Source of the DNA: Skeletonema tropicum
Lineage: Eukaryota; Bacillariophyta; Thalassiosirophyceae; Thalassiosirales; Thalassiosiraceae
NCBI GenBank assembly: GCA_037178625.1
Contig: CM074128.1
Location: 930,001-994,000, forward strand
Direction of reading: 5' to 3'
Length of the DNA: 64,000 bases
The position numbers and the translations under genes were made by a program. The notes beneath the pieces are model-generated. The model ran no database searches. It saw only the letters and a list, made by a program, of their open reading frames with translations, and was not told where the DNA came from. Shown piece after piece: positions 49,630 through 62,700 of this stretch. Numbering within the stretch: the first letter of the stretch is position 1; each line of letters starts with the position of its first letter.

Positions 49630-50430
49630 ATGAGGCACTTTATCTTTGGGTATGGCAGCCTCATCTGTCAGCAGAGTAGGTCTATTACAGCTCCGACACT
49701 TCAAGAAGCGATCGCTGAGCCTGTCATCATCTGTCACATTGAGAGAATATGGGCAGCAAGAGTACCGAAAAGAAATCCTGTAGCCGGTAAAAGTAGAGAT
49801 CACATCAAAGGATGGACACCCATGGGCATAAGAAGACGGCACGGCGCGTCATGCAATGGAGTCTTGATCCATGTAGATGAGGAGGAACTTGCGCGGTTTG
49901 ATGTCAGAGAGGAAGGATATAAGCGGCATAGAATTGATTTGATTGATGTCTATCCTCACTGCGAGTCGACAGACAGTAGCTCAGCCGTTGATGCTCCTGT
50001 AACTAATGCAGTAAGATGCCCAAAATGCAACATTGTGTTTGAAAAAGCACACAAGAAACGCACAAACAACAATAATTTGGATGAATCAGACACTGACATT
50101 GCCGTCTGGGTTTACATTCAAAATGACCAGGCCGCACCAAATCCCTTCTATCCAATCACACAAAGCTATGTTGATATCATAATGAGAGGATTTCTTTCTG
50201 TTTCGAAAGAATTCGCACGAAAGTTCCTAGAAACTACTCATGGCTGGTGGAATGATGGGGATTTGGATGGTTCAAATAGGAACACACACCACACATGGGT
50301 AGATGATCGACAATCTCCGATGTACGCTCGCGCAGATAGTGATTTTTCGATGGAACATGGTGATGCAATCGACCGATTAATTAAAGAACACCATCCCCAT
50401 GCACTTGAAAAGCGGGTGGTATCAATGTAA
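49630..50430 (+). CDS. Gamma-glutamylcyclotransferase-like (GGCT/AIG2 fold) protein
   Basis: 266 residues from ATG 49630 (MRHFIFGYGSLI). The FGYGSL motif at residues 6-11 is the substrate loop of the GGCT-like fold, and ARFDVREEGYKRHRI supplies the conserved acidic residue (E in REEGY) that acts as general acid-base in this family. A Cys pair CPKC (about 138-141) and an Asn/Lys-rich insert separate this from the C-terminal strand VWVYIQND. Members cleave gamma-glutamyl amines or peptides such as glutathione; the precise substrate is undetermined. A C-terminal helix-rich part (about 180-266) extends beyond the usual length. Confidence 0.75.
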   Translation: MRHFIFGYGSLICQQSRSITAPTLQEAIAEPVIICHIERIWAARVPKRNPVAGKSRDHIKGWTPMGIRRRHGASCNGVLIHVDEEELARFDVREEGYKRHRIDLIDVYPHCESTDSSSAVDAPVTNAVRCPKCNIVFEKAHKKRTNNNNLDESDTDIAVWVYIQNDQAAPNPFYPITQSYVDIIMRGFLSVSKEFARKFLETTHGWWNDGDLDGSNRNTHHTWVDDRQSPMYARADSDFSMEHGDAIDRLIKEHHPHALEKRVVSM

Positions 50431-50757
50431 TTTCATAAATAGCTATATCTCGTTAAATTAAGGCACTAAATATACAAATACAAAGTTAATCAGATTAGAT
50501 ATCTACATGAGTATAATCTGGACCTGCTTAGGTACCACGTACGGTCTTTTGGACACTGCTGCAGTCTCTCACGATCAGGAAGTCTACATCAGTATCAAGA
50601 ATACCATTTTCACCATCAGCAACGCCTACATCTTAATCAGCTGTCTGTTCGCCGTCTAATCTCGATCTCCCGAAATGAATCACATCTTAGAAGGGAGATA
50701 TGCAAATCGCATCTAATTTTGTTCCTCGCCTCATTTCTTTCACTGCTTGTCAGTGCA
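50431..50757. other. Convergent intergenic region
   Basis: 327 bp between the gamma-glutamylcyclotransferase-like and giant TPR stop codons. No gene seen. Confidence 0.4.
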
Positions 50758-53700
50758 TTATCTAGTTCCACGCTTCGATTTGTTGTTCATGAGTACGTTT
50801 GCCAGATTCATGTGCCCAATTACTGTTGCAACCAGTGGGTCTGAATCGCCGAGTGAATGTTTGCGGTAGATAGAAAGTGCCTTCTTCCATGACTTCAATG
50901 CTCCTGGGAAATCACCCTTGTTTCCTCTTACAACGCCAATGTTCACCACAACCTGAGCTACTTCCATACTATCACTTCCAAACTTCGATGATCTGATGCG
51001 CAAACAATCAGAGTACGCTTTCATTGCAGCATTGTAGTCTCGTCTCTTCTCGAATACGATACCCATACCAAATAATGTCTCCGCAACATCTTCATGGTTG
51101 TCGCCCAAGTGTAACATCCTAATACGCAAACTGTCGTCGAAGAGAACCATCGCTTTATCAACAGACCCTGCTCGTCCTTTCATATTAGCGAGGCGATTAA
51201 GCACTTTCGCCACATTAAGGCTATCTCGCCCAAACACTGCTTTGTATAACTTCATGGCCTTCCTATAGAGTTTGAGTGCACTGGTCTCTTCCCCTTGACG
51301 ATCATGAGCAGTAGCAAGACGAAAGAGTGTATCTGCCTGGCCAGTATAATCATCACCATTTTTGGCCGCCTTGATTTCTTTCTCTCGAGGCTCAACTCCG
51401 AGATGGTATTCATAGATGGCTGCCGCCTTTCGAAGGGAGTTAACCGCTTTTGATAACTCATTTTCCTTCTCAAGTACTTCTCCAATGATACTATAACATC
51501 TTCCAACTTTCAAGTCGTACTTGCTCAAGTGACGTTGATATTCTTTGAGCGCGTCACTAAATAATTGCATCGATCTCTTCGTATCCGACGTCTTGTTTAG
51601 AGCAGTCCCCAAATCGAACAATGAATCAGCGACAAGGATTTGAGATGCCATATCTGAAGTCCTATTTGATTCACGAATTTTGAGACAGTCAGAAAATGCA
51701 TCGACTGCATTGTCCCACTCACTGCGTTTGCAGTATATGTGGCCAAGCTTTTGCTGAGTTTCGGCGATATCAGGATGCATCTCATCCAGATGTTCCTGTC
51801 TACCTTTAAGCGATTCTTGGAGGTACAGGAGGGCCAAATCTTGTTCTCCGTGCAATTCTGTTGTATTAAACATAAATTGAGTCAATTACATGGCATACGA
51901 TGCAACTACAAGAATAATAAACAAAGTGAACTCACCATCAATACAACCGAGGTAATAATTGGAATTGGCAACACTGAGATGGGATGGACCAAGTTTCTCA
52001 ATATAAACTTCCTTTGCCTTCTCAAAACAGTTGCTTGCTTCCTCTAGCTCCGACCATTCAAAGAGGATAGTGCCCATACAGAAACGTGAGTCAGCAGCAT
52101 TGATCAAGATTTCATTATTTCCTTTCTCGCCATTCTGCAATTCTTCTTCCCTAATGGCCAAAGCTTCCTTCACACATGAGTAGCCACGCTCCAACTCTCC
52201 TACCTTGACAAAATGAGCAGACATCTTCTCCAAAATCTCTGCCACCACATGATGTTTCGGACCAAATGCTTCTCTATAAATCGCAAGAGCAGAACCAAAC
52301 TGAGACGATGCGTTGGTGTTATCACCAAGGATCGAATAAATCTCTCCCATCTGTTTGAGGATGTTACCTGCTTCTGGAGACTCAAATGTCTCAAACGAAC
52401 CACGAACCTCTAAACAATCCTTAAAGCTCTCAATAGCTTCTTCATATTGTTTGTTGGAATATAATACCTCCCCCTTTCGTGCAAAGGAAATAGCAACGTT
52501 TTCTTCATACCGTCCTTTAGCTCCACTGAAGATTTGAATGGATTTATCAAGACAAAATATTGCTTTGTCTGTGCTTCCCAATGCAGCCTGTACGTCTCCT
52601 AATGACTGATAAATCTTCGCCAAATCAGGATCTGAAGGTTCTAACTTGGATTTGTGAATACGCAACGACCCTTCAAAACATTTCAGTGCCTTGGCCTTTT
52701 CATCGCGTGATGAATAAATTTGTGCCAGCCGAACCATGGAGTCTGCGACAAGGAGGTCGTCAGAGCCAAGATGGATTGTTCGTATTCTGAGGGACTCTTT
52801 GAAAGCTCTCTCAGCCTTCTCCCACAATCCGTCGTCACAATGAAGGATTCCCATCTCATGCATGATCTCTGATGATTTCAAGTCACTCCCCCCCGCCGAT
52901 TGTTTTCTCACAGCAAGAGCCTTTTCATAGTACAGAACGGCTTCGGAGTAGTTTTGAGTGAGCTTATTTGAGGTGGCAATCTGTTCATAACTATCGGCGA
53001 CATCAAGATGATCGTCACCCAACCTTGCTTTCGTAATACGAAGAGCTTTCACAAAACACCTGATAGCCTTCTCGGGAGAACCTTTCGCATTCAAAGAAAC
53101 GCCCAAGTTGTAAAGCGTGTTCGCCACACTTAGATGAGTATCACCATACTGCTCTTTGTAAATGCGTAAAGCCTCCACATACGCTTCTATAGCTTGTGCG
53201 TGTTCGCTCTTCGTGCCATGCTGGTTTCCTTTTTGATGCAACAGTTTAGCGTACTTGATGTGTCCGTTTCCAAACAGGTGCGAGACAGCCTCTAATGCAC
53301 CATCGATGCAGCTTATGAAATTCTTATGATCTTTCTCAGATTCTAATGAATGGGACGATTTTGATTTCAAAGACGCATCAAAACGCTTCAATGCCTCTTC
53401 ATAATTTCCTTTCCTCAGCCAAATTGTGCCGAGGTTCCGATTTATTTCTGCCAAGTCGTCATCGTTATTTTCGCAGTCCAATTCTTTCATTTGGAGAGCT
53501 TCGTTTAGACACACGTATGCATTTTCATTGTCATTTATCTGCACCAGGCACGCTCCCAGACTTAGTAAATACAGCTCCGTTCGCTCTATCTTCACTGCTC
53601 TATCAAAACACTTCAGTGCTTCCGCAAGTTGACCAGTCTCTACATGCGTGGCACCAAGAGAATGCCAGCAAAAGGCAACATCATCATGATCGTCACCAAG

Positions 53701-56700
53701 ATCTTCAATCATTGATTCTAGTGCTTCGGCATGGTAGACCTGGGCTTTATCATATTCTTTCATGCCGAAGTACACCAGGCCAATATTATTCAAAATTTCA
53801 GCTATCGCGATCTTTGTAGACCCCGGATCTAATCTGCGTATTTGTAACGCTCTGAGATAAAAGTCAAGCGCTGATGAAAATTGCTGCTTCTCCGTTTGCA
53901 ATACTCCTAAACTGAACAACACATCTGCAGTCTTTGTACTCTCTGATCCCGTTTTTTCCAGAAGAGCCAAGGCTTCTTCGAACCTAGTTTGAGCAAGATC
54001 AAGATCTCCAACTTCGCGCAGAAGATTTGCAATGAAGAATAGAAGTTCGCCTATACTTGAGTCATCCTCCTTCACGATCTGTCGTCTGATGCGAAGACAT
54101 TCTTCGAAGCTGTTCAGAGCGTGGCGAAATTCTCCCGCCTCTTGCTGGAGCAATCCTACTTGAAGGAAAGACTCTGCATCATTCATCCGCAAACTCTTTC
54201 GTCCTAATCTACTGTCTCTAGCTGTTACCGCAGCACAAAAGAAATCAAGAGCGTACCTTATATTCCCCCGTCGATGATGAACCTTCCCTAAACACAGAAG
54301 AGTCTCTTCAACGTCAGGATGACTATCGACAAGATGCAACTTTCGAATACGAAGAGCTTCTGTGAGTAGGTCAAGCGCCTCGTGCATTTGCTCTGAAGAT
54401 GCAGATGTCTCTCCCAGCTTTTCGATAACATTGCCTGTATGATGAAGAGTTTCTGCAATTCTCAAGTGGTCAGAGCCGTACTTTGCTTGGAATATGTTGT
54501 TGGAGAATCGGAAGCACTCCAGAGCCTCATTGAAATGTTCGAGACTCACGAGGGCTATTCCATATGCCATGACATTTTCCCCAAGTTTGAGTAAATCTTG
54601 ATCATTCGTTTGCTCTTTTTGTGATTGGAACTTTGACGTTAGGCATATCATGTCTAATGCTCCCTCATGCCCTGGTTGTCTCGCCGACAAAGATAATTGA
54701 TTACATACATAAAGGGCAGTTTTCATGAACACTTCCCTCGCCTTCTCTGTCTCGCCTCTAAAGTCATGAATTTCTCCAACTTCTTGATTGAGTAGTGTTT
54801 CTCCATTTGAGATGCACTTATCAAAGCATTGGATTGCAGCCTCAAAATCCCTCTTGTCTTTGTGAACTCGACCGATGCATTCTAATGTTTTCAAAGTGAT
54901 GGGACTATTGTCGCCTACTGCCATGCGCTGGATTCGTAGTGCTTCTTTACCGTATTTCATAGCGTTGCTCCAGTTGCCTTTCGATTGTGAAATCATTGCT
55001 AGGTTGTAAAGAGAAGATGCAATATTCAGATCCAAAGCTCCAAGTTTTTTCCTCCGAATAGCAAGCGCTCTTTCAAGATATCTAACAGCTTCATCCAGTT
55101 CACATTGTGATATAAATGTTTCTGCAAGACAGTGACATGTATCGGCTACATCTTCGTTTTCAACGCCATAGTTCTGGCTCAACAGTGTAAGAGATTTGGT
55201 CAAACATTCAGCTGATTTGTCAAATTCACAAAGTTCTCGGTAGCAATTGCCAAGGTTGTGAAGGGAGTTTGCAACACTCAAGTGATCAACTCCAAAAATT
55301 TGCGATTGTATCATGATTGCTTCTCTGTACATTAAGACAGCGTCATGATGTCTATGAACATGCACATAGGAATTGGCAAGTTTACAACAGAGTGTGCCTC
55401 GAACTTCCGATATTGGGCCGTCCCTTTCTTCCTCAAGATCAAGCAGGGAACTGTAGCACTGTACAACATCTTCATAATTGATACCAGAGTCCGAGGTATT
55501 GTCAATATTCCATTCGAAAATTGTGATAGCTTCGTTAAAGCTTTCAAGTGATGCAACGTTCATATTCTTGGCCAAGAAGAATCCACCGAGAGATTTGTGT
55601 GCAACACCAAGCGCCCACGAATCGTGCGGAAGGCCACCTGATTCAACTGCTTCGTGATAACACTCCATCGAAAGCTGCTCATTTCCAACTTTGGCATAAG
55701 CTGCTGCTAAATCAATTACCGACATAGCATAATCTTCATCGTGATCGCCATAGTGTACTCTCTTCCGCTCAGACGAATCTTTGAAATAACTCAAAGACTC
55801 ATTATATCTGCCAAGGGCAAAAAGTGAGCTACCTATGAAATGTAATATCACGCAAAAATCTTCATCACCATCGTCAAGCGACGACTTTTTGATAGCCAAA
55901 GCCCTCTCAAACGAATGGATAGCATCTTCATGGCATCCTCGTTTTTGTTGCACGATACCAATGCTCTCATATGTGTTGGCACATTCGATATCACGGTTAC
56001 CTAGTAATGATGTTCGAATTTCTAAGCACTCTTGAAATCTGTTCAACGATTCAGTGTACTCATTTGTTTCGCAATAGCAAATGCCCAATCTGAAAAGAGC
56101 AAGCGAAGCATCAATGTGATTCGTCCCAAACACATTCTCAATCATATCCAAAGCTTCCAGCAAACTCTCTTTTGCCTCATCATACTGGCCAAGCTCTTGG
56201 TAAGAATTGCCCAGTAGCAGAATTGCTTTGGCAACATCACCATCGTTGTGCTCAAACTTGCGTAGAACCCTTAAACTTTCATCCAGACAATCAACCGCTT
56301 CTGGGAATTCATCTACCTTGAAATGTACTTGTCCCAGCCCAAACAATGTCTTCGCAACATCGCAGTTTTCGGTTCCAAAGCAAGCGACCCTAACTTTTAG
56401 AGCCCCTTTGAAGTCAACCAGTGCATCATCGTAATAGCCTAACTCAGAATGTATGCTCCCTAACCAGTGTTGAGAGGTGGCAGTTTCAGGGCTATCAGCA
56501 CCAAATGCACGTAATTTAATTTCGTAGGCCTCGCTCATGTACTCTAAAGCGACTTCAAACTCATTTTGCCGTACATAGATCAGTGATAAATTGTGTAGAC
56601 TGAAGGCAAGAGTAGTATCATGACTTGCATCATCACCGGCCTTGAAAATGTTAATACTTTCGCGGTAATGATCACTGGCGTTGACATCGTCAGAGATTGC

Positions 56701-59700
56701 CTCTTTAATGATACCTATGTTGTGCATACATACAGCAACATCAGCGTGGTCTTTCCCAAGCTTGTGACGAAATACTGCCAAACCTTCTTCGAAGAAATGT
56801 TGCGCAATGGAGTGCTCTTTCTTACTGAGATAGAGCTGGCCCACATTCACGAGTGCCTTTCCAGTCTCGACATCATCAGAACCCAGTTTTGCTGTCTTCA
56901 CTCTGAGTGCTGCAGCCGCAAACGCTATCGCATCTTCTACTTCGCCCATCGCAGACAAAGCAGCACCAATATTATTTTTTGTGTTCGCGATCAATAACTC
57001 ATCACCAACCCTTGTGCGGATGGCCAAACTTTGATCGTAAGATGACAAGGCTTGTTCGAAATCAGAAGAGTTACGCAAAATATTGCCCATGGAGTTGAGT
57101 GCATTGGATACCTCAACATCGCTGCCACCGAATTCTTTGAGAATCTCAACACTTTCTTCAAAACAGGCGAGTGCTTTATCCTGCTCACCGGTCCTTTCGT
57201 GAACTATCCCCATGCGAAGGAGCGTTCTCCCACGTGCAGCATCATCCGGTGCCTCTTCTTCATCAGCCGACTTCAGTGCAGCAAGAGCTCGGTCAAACCA
57301 CGCCAAAGCATTTTCATAGTCAACTATTTCAGTCAGGGCAACTCCCATCAAGTACATAGTAGAATGCAATTCTTTATTCTCTACCCCAAGTGCTTCTTTC
57401 GTTATGTCATAGCTTTCGCGTAGACAGTCAATAGACTTCTCAACAAGATCTTGCTCAAGAAAAATGTTGCCCATGTTGAACAACAAATCGGCGATGCGAA
57501 GCTCATCATTATTGGTCTTTCGCTGGATGTCCAACACCTCAGAAAAACAAGTCAGGGCTTCGTCGTATTCTCCAAACGATGCATGCAGGTTTCCCATGCG
57601 GTGGAGTACATCACCAATCTCATTTGTAAGTTCGATTTCAGCGGTGTGATCCATGTTTTCCATGTCAAAAGCCTGACGCAGCAGCGCCAGCATTTCCGAA
57701 TAATAAAGCAAAAGCTGATTATCGAAGCTTTTCGCTTCAGTTTCTGATACTTTCCCTCTATACCATTCATTGAACTCCTCTAAAAATGACACTGACGATC
57801 GGTAGTGCTCCAATGCTTCCACTACTTCACCATCCAAACACATAATTGTATCAGCAATTTGTCGATGAAGTAGCCCTTTCTTCTCTTTGAGAGTTATTCC
57901 GTCTCTGTACTCTAAATAATGCAAAGCCTTGTCATAACAGTGCACTGACTTTTCGTACTTGGATTTCATAGCAAAAGACTTTCCCATATCAGACAATAAA
58001 TCTGCAACTTCAACACTATCCTTGCCGAACCGAGTCACATATGGTTGAAGACATTGTGCTAGATATTCAAGCGATTCATCATACTTCTCTGCGTCGTAGA
58101 GGCAGTTTGCAAGCTTATGCTTGATAACTGCATCATTTGCGCTCTTCGTTTTCACAGATTTACACTGACTCCGAATTCGTAGGCACTCTTCGTAACAGCT
58201 TACTGAATTGTCAACGAAGCCTGTCTCTTTGTGAATACTTGCCATACGGCGGAGGATTCTCGCAGTCCAGAGATTAATTGCTTCTAGTTCAACCAATAGT
58301 TTCCCTTCATTGTATACGGTGTTCGAGTCATCGTCATTGCCCTGTAATTTTGCTACTTTTTCTTTTCCTTCAGCTTGAAAATGCTGTAGAGCACTGGCAT
58401 AAAACATTTTTGCTTGCTCATATTGCGAACGTCCTTCTTCAGCCCGACCGAGATAAAAGAGAGACCGAGCCTCTGCGAGAATAGGATCATCAGTGCTGTC
58501 ATGTTCTGGTGACGTTGACAATGCTTTGTGTGCTTCGAGGGCAGATGTCATGGCCGTTATTGCTTTTGCCATCTCGTCCTTCATTTTGTCGACATCATCA
58601 TTCGTGGCCATGGCAAGGTACATGTGCGCTATTCCAATACTCTGATGAGTCTCCTTATCATCACCGACGAAAAGCTGCTGTATCTTCATACTTTCATTGA
58701 GATATTTTAGCGCCTCTTCTGCAAGTTTCTTTGTGTCGGAGTAGGGTCCAACCCTGTTGCTCTTTTCGATTTTGCGCAAGCATAGATCACCCATGTGGTG
58801 CAGAATAGATGCAATCTCGATTTCATTTCTGCTGCCCTTTTCTCTTTTGCGTATCTTTAGTGCATCTTTGAATGATTTTAACGCTAGCTCATCACCGTTG
58901 CTATCTTTGTCTTCAATGTGGAATACTGCAAGCCATGTCTTTCCAGCCCTCATATGTAACACGCCGAGACTTTGCATAGAGTCGGCAGAAGACAAATGTT
59001 GATTCCCGTAAAATGCTTGAGAAATGCGGATCGCCTCAGAATAGCAGGCCACAGCTTTCTCATAAGCTGTCCGCATCTCCTTCTTTGAAGCTGAGAGAGC
59101 GATAGCACGGTGTGAGTTCCCCATATTATGAAGGATGTTCATTACAATAGCATGGTCCCTTGTCCCAAGTCGTGAAACTGTCAGTTCCTCAGCTTCTTCA
59201 AAGTAAGTAATCGCAGTTCGGTACTGTCCACCTTTTGCCTGGAGGTTAGCGATACGAAACAAAACATCTTCCTTTGTCAGGAGGATTTCTTCTTCATCAA
59301 TACCATCCGCGTCATTTGACTCTTCTAACGAAATATTTTTGTTGAAGTCGAAGTTGCGATGGACTTTCCAATTCTTTCCTTGACCATTTTGTAGACCCTC
59401 CTCCATTTGGAGCTGTTGATCTTCTTTCTTTTCTAGAAGCATCAAGACACCAGAGTAGCAGTGCATATTCCCCTTGTCCCATTGTGAATCTTCAAATTTC
59501 GCCAAGGAACCTTCTGAATCATATCTGGACAGTGCTCCCATTTTTCTCATAAAAAATTCTCGAAGACCGATTGCACGCTCAAAACACTGCAAACTAAAGA
59601 AGTCAGAGCCACCGTTCATGTTAATGGTTGCAGAACTTTCATTAACATCGGTAAGAATCACCACTGATGAAAGGACAGAAATGTCTTCCAAGAAGCAGCA

Positions 59701-62700
59701 CGAGGCGGGAAGGAGGGTAGATTGCAGAGCGTTGGGGTCTGGACAAGACGTCCGTGCCTCATGAACCTCATTCAAAACATTCATTGTGTCCTCGAGATAC
59801 TTCATCGCGATGTCTGAGTTTTCCTCCTTTGAATAGTGTTTGCCAAGACGATAGTAGGCCGACGCTGCACAACTGTTGACTACCAACCTAAGTTTCTCCT
59901 TCTGCAACGCCACTGTATCTGAGTCCTGCTTTTCGTCTTTTGATACATCTTTGTCATTGCTTGTGGCATCTAATATCTGGGCAGCTTCGTTGTAATGCTC
60001 ATTTGCAGAACGCAAATCCCCCATTTGACTGCAATTAAATCCTATCCCCATGTGAATCATTGCGACATCCACCTGGAATGTATCTTCAATGACCCTATCT
60101 CCATTTGAAGACATGTGTAGCACGTTATGGAGTTGTTGTGCCAGAATTAAAATCTCCTTGGCGTGGACAAAATCTTCATTTCTCGAGTAAGATGTTCCGA
60201 TCAAGTATAATAGCTGCACAAATTCAAAGCTTGCGCATGACGTTCCATCAACAAGATCGATCAGGCGACGCACATCATCCACACCCTTCAGTACAGCTCC
60301 TTCAGTTGTCAACAACTCTTGATTGAATACGAATTCTTCCTTGATAGTGTCGTCAAACGAACTCGTTCCTCGCCGCAGCAAAAATAGACGGACGAGGAAA
60401 CATTCCCAGAAGAAAGACAAAGCAACGCCGTAGTCACGATCCCTAAACTCCAACCTTCCCGCTGTGAATAAGTCTGTTGCTAGAGCTTCCATCACTTCAG
60501 AAGCCGCGTCTTTCTGAATTGTATACGTAGTTATTTCCTCCTCATCAGCATCGATCATATTGTTGCTGAATCGTCTGCGGCGATTACTAGAGAAAATACC
60601 GGTAGACTTGGATTTCTTTGTTTCAGCACAATAGCACAAATTTCTCCTAGAAAAAATAGACTTGGTGATGCATTCTTTGCCTTTCTTCTCGATCGCGAAC
60701 TGACGCGATAGAATGTGTTGAGGGTCATTGGCCTTTTTGGCGTCAGTGCCAGAAAAGATCATCATGTGGCATTGCCAATTGAGTGATTGCGATAATTTGG
60801 ATGCTTCCTTGAAATAGGTCCTAGCCATTTGCGACAGGACTTCACCAACATGTTCATCTGGGGGCAATGGTTTCTCATCAATTGCAGGAGAATTATCCAA
60901 TCTATCAACGACTTCTTGAAAGCAGGCGATTGATGCATCATATTCTCCTAATTCAGCAAGTGAATTACCCAAACACTGCAACGTGGCTGCGATGTCCTCA
61001 TTCATCGAAGAAACAAAAAAATTCGACAGCTGATCGGCTTCGACAATATCCTCGGCATTTCGCCCAGATTGGGACCACTCAGATCTTTCCTGCTCCTCTT
61101 TTCGTTTAATGATCGCGAGACATTGCCTATAGCAGGTTGCGGCTTCCTTCCACTGACGTAATTCGACATGAATTGCACCCATGTTGTGCAATGCATTACT
61201 GACCATTCTATGAAATCTGCCAACGTGACGAATGTACAGTGACAACGACTCTCGATATGCCATCAGCGCTTTTTCATATTGGTTTAGTTTCGCGTCATGA
61301 CAATAACCGAGACAAGTAAGAGAGTCAGCAAGATGAAGCTCCACCGTGATTTTTGCTTCTCTAATTTGATGGAGTTCATCGCTTGACTTCGGTAGCTCTC
61401 TAATCTGCTGACGTTCTGGGTCATTCCCATTGTTATTCTGTCGCTTGTCGCCGTTTATGTCACCTACGTTGTCGTCGACGAGATCATCTTCCGCCCTGGA
61501 GAGGACATGAATCGCAGCCTTATAAGATTCCAAAGCCTTTTTGTATGCTGCGACTTCTAGGGGCACGCCTCTTTTTTCAAGAGAGTCTGCGTTGTCGACG
61601 GCTGCTTCAGATGTTCTATTTTGCGACAAATCTCTGAGTCGGCGGCCGAGACAAACTCCAAGGTGATGAAGTGCCCGTCCTATTTCCAAACAAGTTGCAA
61701 CGATGTTAGCGTAGTCATCAGTAGTGATCACTTTGCCAGCCTCGGGCTCTTCTTCCTGTTTGTCGCCGTGCTCCTCAAATTTATACCCAGTTCGCTCCAC
61801 AGTTGTTTGAAGATGAGAGTGTAGAGTCGTTACAAGCAGGTTGTGAAGATCAAAGTAGTCTTCGTTGTCATCCCTTTTCTTTCTTTCACAATTGTCTCGA
61901 AAATGAAATGCACATTCCCAGTCAGAAAGATGAGTAATGGTGCCATTATATGGGCCTTGAAGTTCAAAGCGCTTCAAGAGGTATGACGCGTCACCTAACA
62001 ACCTTAACAAGTCTTGGTAATACACCAGGTCAGAGTTCGAACGTCCTGGTATATCAGAGCTGGGTGCAAATACATGTTTATCTCTTTCAACTTTATGAAG
62101 CGCCCTGAGGAGAAATAGTGGAGCATGACGTAAAGTATACGACTGTGCCATCGGTTGTTCTGCAAGTTGGAATGATGATGCAATTGTACCATCCTCACCT
62201 TGCGCAGCAGACGTTGTGATGATCTTTTGAACAAGTTTGAGGAGAACTTTTGATGCCACAGCTTCCTCCCACCTGGCGTTACGCTGTAAATTGACATTAC
62301 TTCTACCAAGAAGTTTCGTGACAATTTTAGATCGAAGACGCAACTCTATTTCAGTCGTCTCTGTAACGAGATTCGTATCGTCTTCCTCATCTTCGATGGC
62401 ATGCATCTCCCCATACAGAAATTGTTCCAGCTCTGTCTGAGCGCTTTTTGACTGTTTAGCAGAATTTTTGCTTAGTCGCTTCCGGCTCCTCTCGTTCTCG
62501 CCGGCTGTTATCTTTGATGACGTCTTCACTGTTATCACCTGGTAGCGTCTGAAGATGTTGAGATCGCTCTCGATCAAAATGGAAGTGACCACACCGGCTC
62601 TTCTATCAACGTCTGCCTCTTTTGCTGAGCTATAATCATCTGCTTCTCTTTCTTCATCCCGAATAACTTCTGCAAACAGAGTCCGAGCCAAAGGTGAGGG

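Noticed and set aside
51886..51935. A hydrophobic C-terminus (LFIILVVASYAM) for the giant TPR protein
   Set aside because: It comes from reading into the intron. Splicing at GTGAGT continues the TPR pattern in the next exon.
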